DNA of 48,158 bases, from assembly GCA_937871435.1 (NCBI GenBank), contig CALMQM010000043.1, forward strand, positions 1 to 48,158. Reading direction: 5' to 3'. This document shows positions 37,578-45,359 of this stretch, piece by piece (position 1 is the stretch's first letter; each line of letters opens with the position of its first letter). Source of the stretch: an uncultured Bacteroidota bacterium (GTDB taxonomy: Bacteria; Bacteroidota; Bacteroidia; AKYH767-A; 2013-40CM-41-45). Made by a program: the position numbers and the translations under genes. The notes below the pieces were generated by a model, which saw only the letters and a list, made by a program, of their open reading frames with translations, made no database searches and was not told the origin of the DNA.

Positions 37578-38762
37578 ATGAAAGTTAAAATTGCCTTGTT
37601 GAGCATGCTCGTTTCGTTGAGTATTTCAGCTCAGAATTTTAATATCCAAAGTGCATCGAATGCACTTACACATAAAGATTTGCCAGAGGCTAAGAAGATG
37701 ATAGACTTGGCTGCTGCCAATGAATCTACATCCAATAATCCTAAAATGTGGTATTATCAGGGTAAGGTGTACCTGGAAATTTATGATGATTCGTTATCAA
37801 GAGTAACAGGACTTGATCCTGATGCTATTGAAAAATCCGCACTTGGTTTTTTGAATTGTCTGAAAACGGATACCAAGGAAGCCTATAAAGAAGAATGTAT
37901 GAAGTTGATCTGGCAAACAGGAGTTGGATTATTCAATCAGGCTGTTCAGTCTTACTCAAAGGGTAATACAGAAAAAGCAAACAAATTGTATTTACTTACT
38001 CTGGATGTTTTGCCCTTAGACAAAGACAACAATCTGAAAAGGAATAATATTACAACTGAAATAGTATACAAGAATCTGTATTTTAATTCCATGAAAGGGA
38101 ATAATACAGCTCAGGCTAAAGTGTATCTTCAAAAACTCATTGATATGAAATTCAATGATCCGAAAATATATCTCTACATGAGCCGTATTCATCAGGAAGA
38201 AAAGGATACAACAAAAGCTTTGGAAATAATTTCAAAGGGAAGATCGTTATTTGATGATAATACAAGCCTGATGAACGAAGAAATTCGTTTATATCTGTTG
38301 ACCGGAAGAACGAATGAACTTATATCAAAATTAGACGCATCCATTGAAAGCAACCCTGATGAAAACCTTTATTTTACAAGAGGTTCAATTTATGAGGGCA
38401 AGAAAGATTATGATAAGGCGATTACAGATTACAAAAAAGCAATAGAACTAAATCCTGATTTATTGTACGCGAATTACAATCTGGGTGCCATTTATTTTAA
38501 CCAGGGAGCAGAAAAAGCAAATGCGGCAAATTCCATCAAAACAAATGATGAGTTTGAAAAGGCAAAAAAGGTGTTCGATGAAAAATTCAAATCCGCTGAA
38601 CCATTTTTAGAAAAAGCGTTGGAGAATAATCAGAAGAAGACAGAGGACGATCAATCCTTGTATAAATCGACATTGCAAATTCTGAAGCAATTGTATGCTC
38701 GATTAAATGAAACAGAAAAGTACAACAAAGCGAAAGCAGAGTTGGAAACATTAGCCAAATAG
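37578..38762 (+). CDS. Exported tetratricopeptide repeat protein (paralogue B)
   Basis: A 394-aa exported TPR protein with signal peptide MKVKIALLSMLVSLSISAQ. It is colinear with the TPR protein encoded at 33247: the same spacing of repeats, a shared central segment (YLQKLIDMKFNDPKIYLYMSRIHQEEKDTTKALEIISKGR versus YYNQLIGMQYNDDHIYLSLSNIYLQDKDTANALKVIREAR) and the same C-terminal module (NYNLGAIYFNQGAEKANAANSI ... AEPFLEKALENNQ). A local duplication with the M16 gene in between, or insertion of M16 between duplicates, explains the arrangement. The exact role is unknown. Confidence 0.85.
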   Translation: MKVKIALLSMLVSLSISAQNFNIQSASNALTHKDLPEAKKMIDLAAANESTSNNPKMWYYQGKVYLEIYDDSLSRVTGLDPDAIEKSALGFLNCLKTDTKEAYKEECMKLIWQTGVGLFNQAVQSYSKGNTEKANKLYLLTLDVLPLDKDNNLKRNNITTEIVYKNLYFNSMKGNNTAQAKVYLQKLIDMKFNDPKIYLYMSRIHQEEKDTTKALEIISKGRSLFDDNTSLMNEEIRLYLLTGRTNELISKLDASIESNPDENLYFTRGSIYEGKKDYDKAITDYKKAIELNPDLLYANYNLGAIYFNQGAEKANAANSIKTNDEFEKAKKVFDEKFKSAEPFLEKALENNQKKTEDDQSLYKSTLQILKQLYARLNETEKYNKAKAELETLAK

Positions 38763-38782
38763 ATTCTGTTGATATTAGATGA

Positions 38783-38813
38783 ATGAGGAATCGGAGATAA
38801 TCCGGTTCCTCAT
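38783..38813 (+). terminator. Probable terminator after TPR paralogue B
   Basis: An interrupted stem ATGAGGAA-t-CGGA / TCCG-g-TTCCTCAT with a 5-nt loop, followed by a T-rich stretch. Confidence 0.65.
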
Positions 38814-38884
38814 TTCATTTTTAAGGAATTTCTACCATGATGGAGGTGAAAGATTAGTTTTCGATCTAAATTCGCATTATTACA

Positions 38885-39021
38885 ACTTAACATAATATTA
38901 ATTATAGGACAACAATCCCGATCAGATTTCTAACTTTAGTCTTTCCGTTGATCCTATAATTTCGATTATCGTTAAGCGAATCCATGCACAAGACGCTCCT
39001 CTTTGAGTGACGGAGTTTGTT
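38885..39021. repeat. Left copy of a ~140-bp palindromic direct repeat
   Basis: Shares a 51-bp identical core (38939-38989) with the copy at 39720-39865, and similarity continues about 32 bp past the core and about 35 bp before it. Within the copy, the arm at 38885-38913 (from ACTTAAC to GGACAAC) is the imperfect reverse complement of 38947-38977 (from GTTGATCC to GTTAAGC), giving a long stem with unpaired single G and T bulges on the right arm. It ends 15 bp before the start of the 132-aa gene. Confidence 0.85.
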
Positions 39022-39036
39022 TTGTAGATTCGGGGA

Positions 39037-39435
39037 ATGTATCAAAAACAAAAAGCTATAAATATTTTATCAGAGCAAAGGAAACTTCTTTCTGATTTGG
39101 ATCAAGATCATCTTGAAGGTTGGACTTTAAACATGAGCGCAATCATCGCACACTATTTTGGTAAAGATTCACCTCAGTATGAATATGTATCAAAGTTTTC
39201 TTTTCAATTAATCTACATTGAAGGCAGTTCGTTCAAAATGATTACGGCAAGTAAAATGTACGAAGGGAAATCTAAGATGATGGGATTTATTGATAGCTGC
39301 ATTCAAACGATAGATACAATCGGAATTCAAAGGAAAAAAAGTAAATGGGAAATTTGGTTTTCAGAGCCAGAAAATTGGTATAAAATTGTGATAGCTATTG
39401 CAACATTAGCAGTTTCAATCTGGGTAGTTAAATAA
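39037..39435 (+). CDS. Small protein with C-terminal membrane anchor, unknown function
   Basis: A 132-aa protein I do not recognise. Residues 1-90 look like a soluble alpha-helical domain (KAINILSEQRKLLSDLDQDHLEGWTLNMSAIIAHYFGKDSPQYEYV). The end is a single transmembrane helix (about 112-130, WYKIVIAIATLAVSIWVV) preceded by the aromatic, charged segment KSKWEIWFSEPENW; there is no signal peptide. N-in soluble domain plus C-terminal anchor is the layout of many small accessory, including defence-associated, membrane proteins, but nothing specific is shown. It lies between two copies of a palindromic repeat in otherwise gene-poor DNA and is AT-rich like its flanks. Confidence 0.65.
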   Translation: MYQKQKAINILSEQRKLLSDLDQDHLEGWTLNMSAIIAHYFGKDSPQYEYVSKFSFQLIYIEGSSFKMITASKMYEGKSKMMGFIDSCIQTIDTIGIQRKKSKWEIWFSEPENWYKIVIAIATLAVSIWVVK

Positions 39436-39524
39436 TTCTGAAGTGTTTTAAAAGGGATAATGTGAGTACGAACGCACACCAGAAGTAAGTGTAAGACAGA
39501 GACCCTCGCACAAGGCTGGATTCC

Positions 39525-39718
39525 CCACCCTTGCCCCTTTCCATCCTTCCCGATCCTTGTGAACTACAAGTCTCTTCAGGATTACAAGGGGTCGGTTTTC
39601 GCCCCTGTGCATCTCCATGAATCCGATTTGCTCAGTCGTACCTCCTTCCGCATTGTTCGTCTTCATTACGATTGCACAGGGGCGAAAACCTCAAGGGTGG
39701 TGAATATGGCTCACCCTT
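39525..39718. repeat. Nested inverted repeats forming a multibranched fold
   Basis: GGTTTTCGCCCCTGTGCA (39594-39611) is perfectly complementary to 39673-39690 (18 bp, 61-nt loop). Outside it CCACCCTTG (39525-39533) pairs with CAAGGGTGG (39692-39700), while CCTTGT (39555-39560) pairs with ACAAGG (39584-39589), giving a three-way junction. AAGGGTG (39693-39699) can instead pair with CACCCTT (39712-39718), an alternative hairpin. Confidence 0.75.
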
Positions 39719-39719
39719 C

Positions 39720-39865
39720 TTCGCTGAACATAATCGAAGCAGCATTATAGGACAAAGCAATCGTTCAGATTTTTGCATTTATGTCTTTCCGTTGATCCTA
39801 TAATTTCGATTATCGTTAAGCGAATCCATGCACTATGCGCTCCTCTTGGAGTGACGAGGTTTGTT
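39720..39865. repeat. Right copy of the ~140-bp palindromic direct repeat
   Basis: Contains the 51-bp core at 39783-39833, identical to 38939-38989. The arm at 39720-39755 (TTCGCTGAAC ... TATAGGACAA) is the imperfect reverse complement of 39791-39824 (GTTGATCC ... TTAAGCGAA), with the same two bulged bases as the left copy and a 5-nt insertion GCAGC in the left arm. Similarity continues to the small hairpin CTCCTCTTGGAG (39840-39851). Confidence 0.85.
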
Positions 39866-40297
39866 CTTCGCTATGAAGTTTAAATAAGTTTTTAGATTTC
39901 AGAACAAGTTTTTATCCTCCACTTTCTCATTCCACTTTTCCTTAAGTTCTGATATTATGTGGATGCTTTGGTATGTATGCCTGGCCATTTGAGCTACCTA
40001 TTATTGTAATCGCCCAATTTTCAGATTTCTGAATTATTAACTTTTCTTGAACGCCGCTTTTTGATCAAAATTCAACATTTCAGGTAAAAAAATGTGTTTT
40101 TAGCCTAAATTAAACCAATTATATAGCTCATATTCAATTACTTCCAACTGCCCAGTGTTTACAGTGATTCACCAATTCCAGAAGGTCATTTCACCAAATA
40201 AGGTTTAAGATAGCCTGTCCAGGGCGGTATTTTAGATTATTCAAAGACCTCAGCCATGGATGCTTGAACAAACGCACTGTTCAAAAAATGGAATCTT

Positions 40298-40954
40298 ATG
40301 AAAACAAGCTGTTGTTATACCAAATCGTATCGTAAGGAATTGGACTCAGTCCTTTGTCTTAACGAAACGTGTGAGAATTATTTAAGGGAAACTCAGATAT
40401 CAGGACCATCAAGATTCTGGAACAATGTATTTGTGTTCCATTTCTTCGTGTTCTTCTTTATTCTTTGTTCCACGGATTTCTCATTTACAACCGGAACTAC
40501 GGTTCAATCCATTCAGTTAAATCGTATCCGGAAATCGCAGGAAAAACCCTTATCAAAAGAATCATTGCGCCAGGAATTGGATGTACAGCATGTGATATGC
40601 CCTGAACAAGTGTATGCACAGATTTTGATTGAATCAGGTCACCTCAATTCGTACCTGGTAAACCGTACAAATAACCTGCTCGGGATGCGGTATCCGTTTA
40701 AGAGACAAACTACAGCTGTAGGTATTTTCCTTCCGGACGAAAATATCGTTATCAAGGGTACTCAGGAAGAACTAAAAAAATACCGCAGTAAAAATCACTA
40801 TGCAGTATATGCCAACTGGCAGGACTGTGTTCGTGACTATAAATACTGGCAAGATGAATGTTTCAGACTGACCGAACGTTATCTCACCTTTCTGGGTAAT
40901 TACTATGCTGAAGACGCCCACTATGTCGCGAAGATTAAAAGTCTGAGTAAGTAA
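40298..40954 (+). CDS. Membrane-anchored glucosaminidase-domain protein
   Basis: A 218-aa protein with a cytoplasmic N-terminus containing several cysteines, one hydrophobic helix (about 43-61, VFVFHFFVFFFILCSTDFS), and a C-terminal glucosaminidase domain (about 85-217) of the mannosyl-glycoprotein endo-beta-N-acetylglucosaminidase/FlgJ type. Family features: the catalytic glutamate in AQILIESGHLNSYLVNRTNNLLGMRYP, the KYRSKNHYAVYANWQDCVRDYKYWQ block and the closing YYAEDAHYVAKIKSL. It should cleave peptidoglycan glycan strands in the periplasm. It stands alone, with a strong terminator behind it. Confidence 0.85.
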   Translation: MKTSCCYTKSYRKELDSVLCLNETCENYLRETQISGPSRFWNNVFVFHFFVFFFILCSTDFSFTTGTTVQSIQLNRIRKSQEKPLSKESLRQELDVQHVICPEQVYAQILIESGHLNSYLVNRTNNLLGMRYPFKRQTTAVGIFLPDENIVIKGTQEELKKYRSKNHYAVYANWQDCVRDYKYWQDECFRLTERYLTFLGNYYAEDAHYVAKIKSLSK

Positions 40955-40959
40955 TCAGC

Positions 40960-40994
40960 AAAAAAGCACAGTGAAAAATTCACTGTGCTTTTTT
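40960..40994. terminator. Intrinsic terminator, bidirectional
   Basis: A 16-bp perfect stem AAAAAAGCACAGTGAA / TTCACTGTGCTTTTTT with a 3-nt loop, followed by further T. It lies between the convergent glucosaminidase gene and the 46-aa membrane protein gene. Confidence 0.93.
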
Positions 40995-41014
40995 TTATAA
41001 AATTTCCTAAAGAT

Positions 41015-41155
41015 TTATGCCCATTTAACTGCACTGAAAATCCAAATCATTGCCATTAAGATCCAAAGGAAAGCAACAACGGCTGCGCCGCCTTTGCCTA
41101 AATATGTGTACCAGATTCCGGGTTTTTCTGATGTGCTATGATGTTCGTTTGACAT
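41015..41155 (-). CDS. Small single-pass membrane protein (46 aa)
   Basis: A 46-residue reading frame in otherwise empty DNA. It opens MSNEHHSTSEKPGIWYTYLG, then KGGAAVV, and continues into a hydrophobic helix (about 24-43, AAVVAFLWILMAMIWIFSAV) ending KWA. A polar His/Ser/Glu N-terminus, a GxG-containing linker and one membrane helix resemble the tiny accessory subunits of respiratory or other membrane complexes, but I recognise no family. It begins 79 bp downstream of hemF on the same strand and ends 20 bp from a strong terminator, which is good evidence that it is transcribed and real. Confidence 0.65.
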   Translation of the reverse strand: MSNEHHSTSEKPGIWYTYLGKGGAAVVAFLWILMAMIWIFSAVKWA

Positions 41156-41234
41156 GTGAATACAGGTTTATTTCGATTGCAAATATTGGAATTTTCTCTG
41201 AATTACAATAATATTATGTTAAGTGGATGAATTG

Positions 41235-42155
41235 TTACACCCAGTTTATCCCTTTTTTCAGGTATTCAAGGGTTTTTGCTTCCGGACTTCCCTTTTCAAC
41301 CTTGTAGTCGTATAACCATTCTGCTTGCGGAGGCAAACTCATGAGAATGGATTCTGTTCTTCCCTCTGATTCGAGACCGAATTTGGTTCCTCGATCATAA
41401 ACAAGATTGAATTCAACATATCTGCCTCTTCGGATCATCTGCCACTTTTTTTCTTCAGAATTGTATGGCTTCTCTTTGTTCATCTCCATGATTGATGTAT
41501 AGATCGGTACAAATGAATTTCCAACCTCCTGAACAAATTTCCATACGGTTTCTTTTTTTACCCCACTTTCATTTTCATGTTTCAATTGGTCAAAAAATAT
41601 TCCTCCAATGCCTCTGGTTTCATTTCTGTGTCTGATAAAGAAATAATCATCCGCCCAGCTTTTAAATTTTTGATAATACGCTTCATTAAATTTGTTGCAA
41701 ACTTTGTTTAACGAAGTATGAAAAAATTGGCCATCTGACACATTGATATAATGTGGCGTCAGATCAATCCCGCCTCCGAACCAATAGTCGGAACCATCAC
41801 CACTTTCAAAATAGCGAACATTCATATGAATAATCGGAACATGCGGGTTTTCAGGATGCATCACGATGGATACTCCGGTCGCAAAAAAAGTATCCGCCTC
41901 GAATTTCTCGTGACCCTTTTGTATTCGCATGAATTCCGGAGTCTGACCATGTACAGCTGAAAAATTCACTCCTCCTTTTTCAATTATGGCTCCATTCTGA
42001 ATAATTCTGGTCCGACCACCACCGCCACCTGATCTGTCCCAAAGGTCTTGTCTGAATTTTCCTTTGCCATCCGCGATTTCCAAAGCTGTTGTGATTCTAT
42101 CCTGCAGATTTTTGAACCATTCTGAAATCTCCAATGCATCTTTAGTCATCTCCAA
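41235..42155 (-). CDS. hemF: Oxygen-dependent coproporphyrinogen III oxidase
   Basis: A 306-aa enzyme that converts coproporphyrinogen III to protoporphyrinogen IX using O2. The conserved signatures are present: DRSGGGGGRTRIIQNGAIIEKGGVNFSAVHG, NPHVPIIHMNVRYFES, WFGGGIDLTPHY, RGIGGIFFD, GRYVEFNLVYDRGTKFGLES and the C-terminal SLPPQAEWLYDY. Start is the ATG at 42155; the second Met (two codons on) is equally possible. The oxygen-dependent form implies at least microaerobic life. It lies 140 bp downstream of the LysM/PBP gene on the same strand. Confidence 0.96.
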   Translation of the reverse strand: MEMTKDALEISEWFKNLQDRITTALEIADGKGKFRQDLWDRSGGGGGRTRIIQNGAIIEKGGVNFSAVHGQTPEFMRIQKGHEKFEADTFFATGVSIVMHPENPHVPIIHMNVRYFESGDGSDYWFGGGIDLTPHYINVSDGQFFHTSLNKVCNKFNEAYYQKFKSWADDYFFIRHRNETRGIGGIFFDQLKHENESGVKKETVWKFVQEVGNSFVPIYTSIMEMNKEKPYNSEEKKWQMIRRGRYVEFNLVYDRGTKFGLESEGRTESILMSLPPQAEWLYDYKVEKGSPEAKTLEYLKKGINWV

Positions 42156-42295
42156 TTTTCAAGTTATTTGTAAACCAGTTATTTCTGTGTGATACAATTC
42201 AGTCTTAATCGTGGTGAGATTCAAGTAATGCATCATTCAAACAATGCAATTCAACTTCGTGTAATTTTTGAATTGAACATTCAGGAAATCCATTT

Positions 42296-43780
42296 TCACT
42301 CATGAATCAACTCAGGAGTGAAATTTTTATAACGTAAAAAATGCAACACTTTATTTTCCTGACATAGTCCGCCATCTGTTTTCGAAAATGAAAAATCAGA
42401 AAACAATCCGTTTATTTTTTCAGAATTCTCTTTCAATTCTTCTCCCAATTTATGTTTCATGAACAGATTACCTGCAACCAACATGGCATCATAACCCTGA
42501 TAAGCAACTTCAGAAGGTTCTGTATTGTATGTATCTCTGTAGTATTTTCGAAATTGCTCTGTTTGAGAATTCTTGAAATCTATGAAACCCGCATTAAATA
42601 ATACTACTTTGAATGTATCAAACATCGCAGGATCAATGGTCTCAAAATACTGCCAGGTTGGCAAGCCAACAATAGTGATATCATATGTTGTCAAATATTC
42701 TTTCAATGAATTGAAAACAGTAGAAATCATGTCTTCATTCGAAGATGGAACAAAAAGAACATTCTTTTTTCCTTTTACCAGACTATCGGTAATTCCCTTC
42801 AATTCATATTTTCCATAATCCGCAATAACGACTTTAGACAGTGGTTTGCTTTCCATCCATCCTTGTCTGAAAATGAAAGATCGTTCATTTTCTTTGATCA
42901 TGCTTGTCTTGACAACGATACCATGTGCTTCCGGGAACAATTCACACGCTTCTTTTCCCATCATTTTACACTGAAGTAAAGACGAAGGAAAAAGTGAAAT
43001 TGCATGTTTATTCATTTTAACCATCTCTGTAACATTTGTACCAGCTACCAATAGTTCAATATCCTTCCGGGTCGAAAAATCATTGAGTTTTCGTAATTCA
43101 TTTCCACCAAGATTTGTCAATAACAAATCCTGATTCAACAACTCAGGCTTGGTCAATAATTTGATTAACCTTGAGCTGTCTTCTTCTGTATCATAAACAG
43201 TAATTTTTGCTTTGAGTCCCTGACCTTTCAATCTGACCAAAGCACTTTGAATACCCTGATAAAACTGAAGATTCGCTTCTATTTCTTTATCCAACGGTTC
43301 CGAAACATAACTTGAATCATTGTTTTCACCTGGCAGGTAAATTCTATCCAGATTTAATTTTGTAAAAATTGTGAGGTTTAACTCCTTATGCTTTGGAGAA
43401 CTTTCTGGTTTTTCTTTCTCCTCTTTTTTAACTTCATCCTTTTTCAACCAACTGTATGCCGGAATCCACAATTTCATTTTTGCAGATAAGCCCTGCTTCG
43501 CCAAATCAGGATTGAACTGAAGAATTTCTTCCTGCGGAATTTTGAATTTTTGGGAAATGGCAAATAAGGTTTCTCCTTTGCTGACTTTGTAAACGAAAAA
43601 TTTCCGTGAATTCACAAAGCGAACATCAGATGTATCTTTTTTTGTCAGATCCTGTGCAAAAATCGTATTACTGCCAGGCAGGAATCCTAAGCAACAAATC
43701 AGAGCGATTAAGAAAGGTGATCCGACGGGTTTGAATACGCGGAATATATTGCTCAGATTAGTATGGTATGATTTAGACAT
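42296..43780 (-). CDS. LysM domain fused to a periplasmic-binding-protein-like domain
   Basis: A 494-aa exported protein. An extended signal sequence (about 1-43, hydrophobic FLIALICCLGFLPG, cleavage near IFAQ) is followed by one LysM domain (about 60-110, FFVYKVSKGETLFAISQKFKIPQEEILQFNPDL) that binds peptidoglycan. After a charged linker (KKDEVKKEEKEKPESSPKHKE) comes a type I periplasmic-binding fold of about 350 residues (NLQFYQGIQSALVRLKGQGLKAKITVYDTEEDSS ... YQGYDAMLVAGNLFMKHKLG), related to branched-chain amino acid receptors. No ABC permease is nearby, so it is probably not a transport receptor. It follows guaA on the same strand by 38 bp; this neighbour pair recurs in Bacteroidota, to my knowledge. 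Confidence 0.82.
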   Translation of the reverse strand: MSKSYHTNLSNIFRVFKPVGSPFLIALICCLGFLPGSNTIFAQDLTKKDTSDVRFVNSRKFFVYKVSKGETLFAISQKFKIPQEEILQFNPDLAKQGLSAKMKLWIPAYSWLKKDEVKKEEKEKPESSPKHKELNLTIFTKLNLDRIYLPGENNDSSYVSEPLDKEIEANLQFYQGIQSALVRLKGQGLKAKITVYDTEEDSSRLIKLLTKPELLNQDLLLTNLGGNELRKLNDFSTRKDIELLVAGTNVTEMVKMNKHAISLFPSSLLQCKMMGKEACELFPEAHGIVVKTSMIKENERSFIFRQGWMESKPLSKVVIADYGKYELKGITDSLVKGKKNVLFVPSSNEDMISTVFNSLKEYLTTYDITIVGLPTWQYFETIDPAMFDTFKVVLFNAGFIDFKNSQTEQFRKYYRDTYNTEPSEVAYQGYDAMLVAGNLFMKHKLGEELKENSEKINGLFSDFSFSKTDGGLCQENKVLHFLRYKNFTPELIHE

Positions 43781-43791
43781 TCTATAGAATT

Positions 43792-43799
43792 CAAAGGTA
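43792..43799 (-). promoter_or_regulatory. Possible internal -7 element before the LysM/PBP gene
   Basis: On the minus strand TACCTTTG lies 11 bp before the ATG at 43780. No good upstream TTTG at the right distance; transcription from guaA may be sufficient. Confidence 0.35.
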
Positions 43800-43818
43800 G
43801 ATTAGTGTTGCAGAAACA

Positions 43819-45348
43819 TTATTCCCATTCAATAGTTGCAGGAGGTTTGGAACTAATATCATACACAACGCGATTAATGCCTTTCACTTTGTTAATGATT
43901 TCATTTGACATCTCTGCAAGAAATTTATGAGGTAAGTGACACCAGTCAGCAGTCATACCATCCACTGAAGTTACTGCGCGTAATACTACAGCATTTTCAT
44001 AGGTTCTTTCATCACCCATTACTCCAACTGATTGCACGGGTAAGAGAATAACGCCGGCTTGCCAGACTTCATCATACAAATTATGATTTTTCAAACCCTG
44101 GATGAATAATGCATCTGCTTCCTGTACAATAGCAACCTTCTCAGGTGTAATTTCTCCGAGGATTCGTATAGCCAAACCGGGTCCCGGAAAAGGATGTCTA
44201 TTTAATATTGCCGGATCAATCTCAAGTTGTTTTCCCACTTTTCGAACTTCATCTTTAAATAAGCTGCGCAAAGGCTCGATGATTTTCAAATTCATCCTTT
44301 CTGGTAAACCGCCAACATTGTGATGTGATTTTATTGTTGCAGACGGACCTTTTACGCTTACTGATTCTATAACATCAGGATAAATAGTTCCTTGACCAAG
44401 CCACTTTACGTCTTTAATTCTTTTTGCTTCCGTGTCGAAGACTTCAATAAAAATTTTCCCGATTGCTTTTCTTTTTAATTCAGGATCTGAGATTCCTTCA
44501 AGCGCGGTATAAAATCTGGATTTAGCATCGACACCTGTGATATTTAAACCCATATGCTGATAAGATTCCAGCACTGCGTTGTATTCATTCTTTCTTAAGA
44601 GACCATTATCTACAAAAATACAATGCAGATTTTTTCCTATAGCCTTATGCAGCAAGATAGCGGCAACAGATGAATCCACTCCTCCTGACAGCCCAAGAAC
44701 TACCTGGTCATTATTCAGAGTGTGTTTCAATTGTTGCACAGTTTCATCTACAAAAGATGCCGGTGTCCAGTCTTGTTTGCACCTACATATTTCAACGAGA
44801 AAATTCTGAAGCAATTGTTTTCCATCAATAGAATGTGTGACTTCAGGATGAAACTGAATTCCATAGGTTGATTCACCCTGAATTTTATAGGCTGCGACAC
44901 TTACATCCCGGGTACTGGCCAGAATTTCAAATTCATTTGGAATGCTTGAAATGGTATCGGCATGTGACATCCAAACTGTGGAAGGAATCTGAATATTCCC
45001 GAACAACTCATTACCGGATGCAATTTTCTCCAGGCTGGCACGACCATATTCACGAATTTTAGACGGCATTACTTCTCCCCCATTCATTTGGGCCAATAAT
45101 TGTGCACCATAGCAAACACCTAATACCGGCATCTTTTTGCGAATTGAATTCAGATCAATTTTGGGTGCATTGGGATCGCGAACAGAAGAAGGACTTCCTG
45201 AAAGGATTACTCCTTTCACAGAAGAATTTAGAGCCGGAAAATGATGGTAAGGATGGATTTCGCAATAGACATTCAACTCCCTTATTCGTCTTGCAATCAA
45301 CTGAGTATACTGGGAGCCAAAATCAACGATTAATATGGTCTCGTGCAT
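43819..45348 (-). CDS. guaA: GMP synthase (glutamine-hydrolysing)
   Basis: A 509-aa enzyme that aminates XMP to GMP. I start it at the ATG at 45348 ([24 protein letters not shown]); two codons upstream there is only a TTG. The N-terminal class I glutamine amidotransferase has its nucleophile Cys79 in [12 protein letters not shown] and the His-x-Glu in [12 protein letters not shown]. The ATP-PPase domain carries the P-loop [13 protein letters not shown], and the C-terminal dimerisation domain ends PPATIEWE. An unusual point is the -7-like box TAATTTTG (45352-45359) ending only 3 bp before this ATG. Confidence 0.96.
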   Translation of the reverse strand: MHETILIVDFGSQYTQLIARRIRELNVYCEIHPYHHFPALNSSVKGVILSGSPSSVRDPNAPKIDLNSIRKKMPVLGVCYGAQLLAQMNGGEVMPSKIREYGRASLEKIASGNELFGNIQIPSTVWMSHADTISSIPNEFEILASTRDVSVAAYKIQGESTYGIQFHPEVTHSIDGKQLLQNFLVEICRCKQDWTPASFVDETVQQLKHTLNNDQVVLGLSGGVDSSVAAILLHKAIGKNLHCIFVDNGLLRKNEYNAVLESYQHMGLNITGVDAKSRFYTALEGISDPELKRKAIGKIFIEVFDTEAKRIKDVKWLGQGTIYPDVIESVSVKGPSATIKSHHNVGGLPERMNLKIIEPLRSLFKDEVRKVGKQLEIDPAILNRHPFPGPGLAIRILGEITPEKVAIVQEADALFIQGLKNHNLYDEVWQAGVILLPVQSVGVMGDERTYENAVVLRAVTSVDGMTADWCHLPHKFLAEMSNEIINKVKGINRVVYDISSKPPATIEWE

Positions 45349-45351
45349 GCG

Positions 45352-45359
45352 CAAAATTA
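45352..45359 (-). promoter_or_regulatory. -7-like box immediately ahead of guaA
   Basis: On the minus strand TAATTTTG ends 3 bp before the guaA ATG. A TTG lies about 24 bp upstream, slightly far. If functional, the transcript would be nearly leaderless. Confidence 0.35.

Larger units (their letters stand above)
39436..40297. other. Non-coding region with structured repeats (862 bp)
   Basis: No gene is supported. The first part (39440-39720) has about 50% G+C against about 33-38% around it and contains nested inverted repeats (39525-39718). The second copy of the palindromic repeat follows (39720-39865). From 39870 to 40297 the sequence is AT-rich and I see neither an open frame nor a consensus promoter in it. 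Short open frames at 39448-39666 (reverse) and 39559-39750 (forward) overlap the inverted repeats and look incidental. Confidence 0.6.

Noticed and set aside
38885..38977. Integron attC site: ACTTAAC and GTTAAGC fit the RYYYAAC and GTTRRRY core sites, spaced about 93 bp with bulged bases
   Set aside because: Similarity between copies continues about 45 bp past the right core, the spacer next to the core is paired instead of unpaired, the right copy's left core (GCTGAAC) does not fit, and no integrase gene or cassette array is present.
39448..39750. Two short overlapping open frames (reverse 39448-39666 and forward 39559-39750)
   Set aside because: They run through the inverted repeats, have no recognisable domain, and the forward one is a by-product of the same palindromic sequence.
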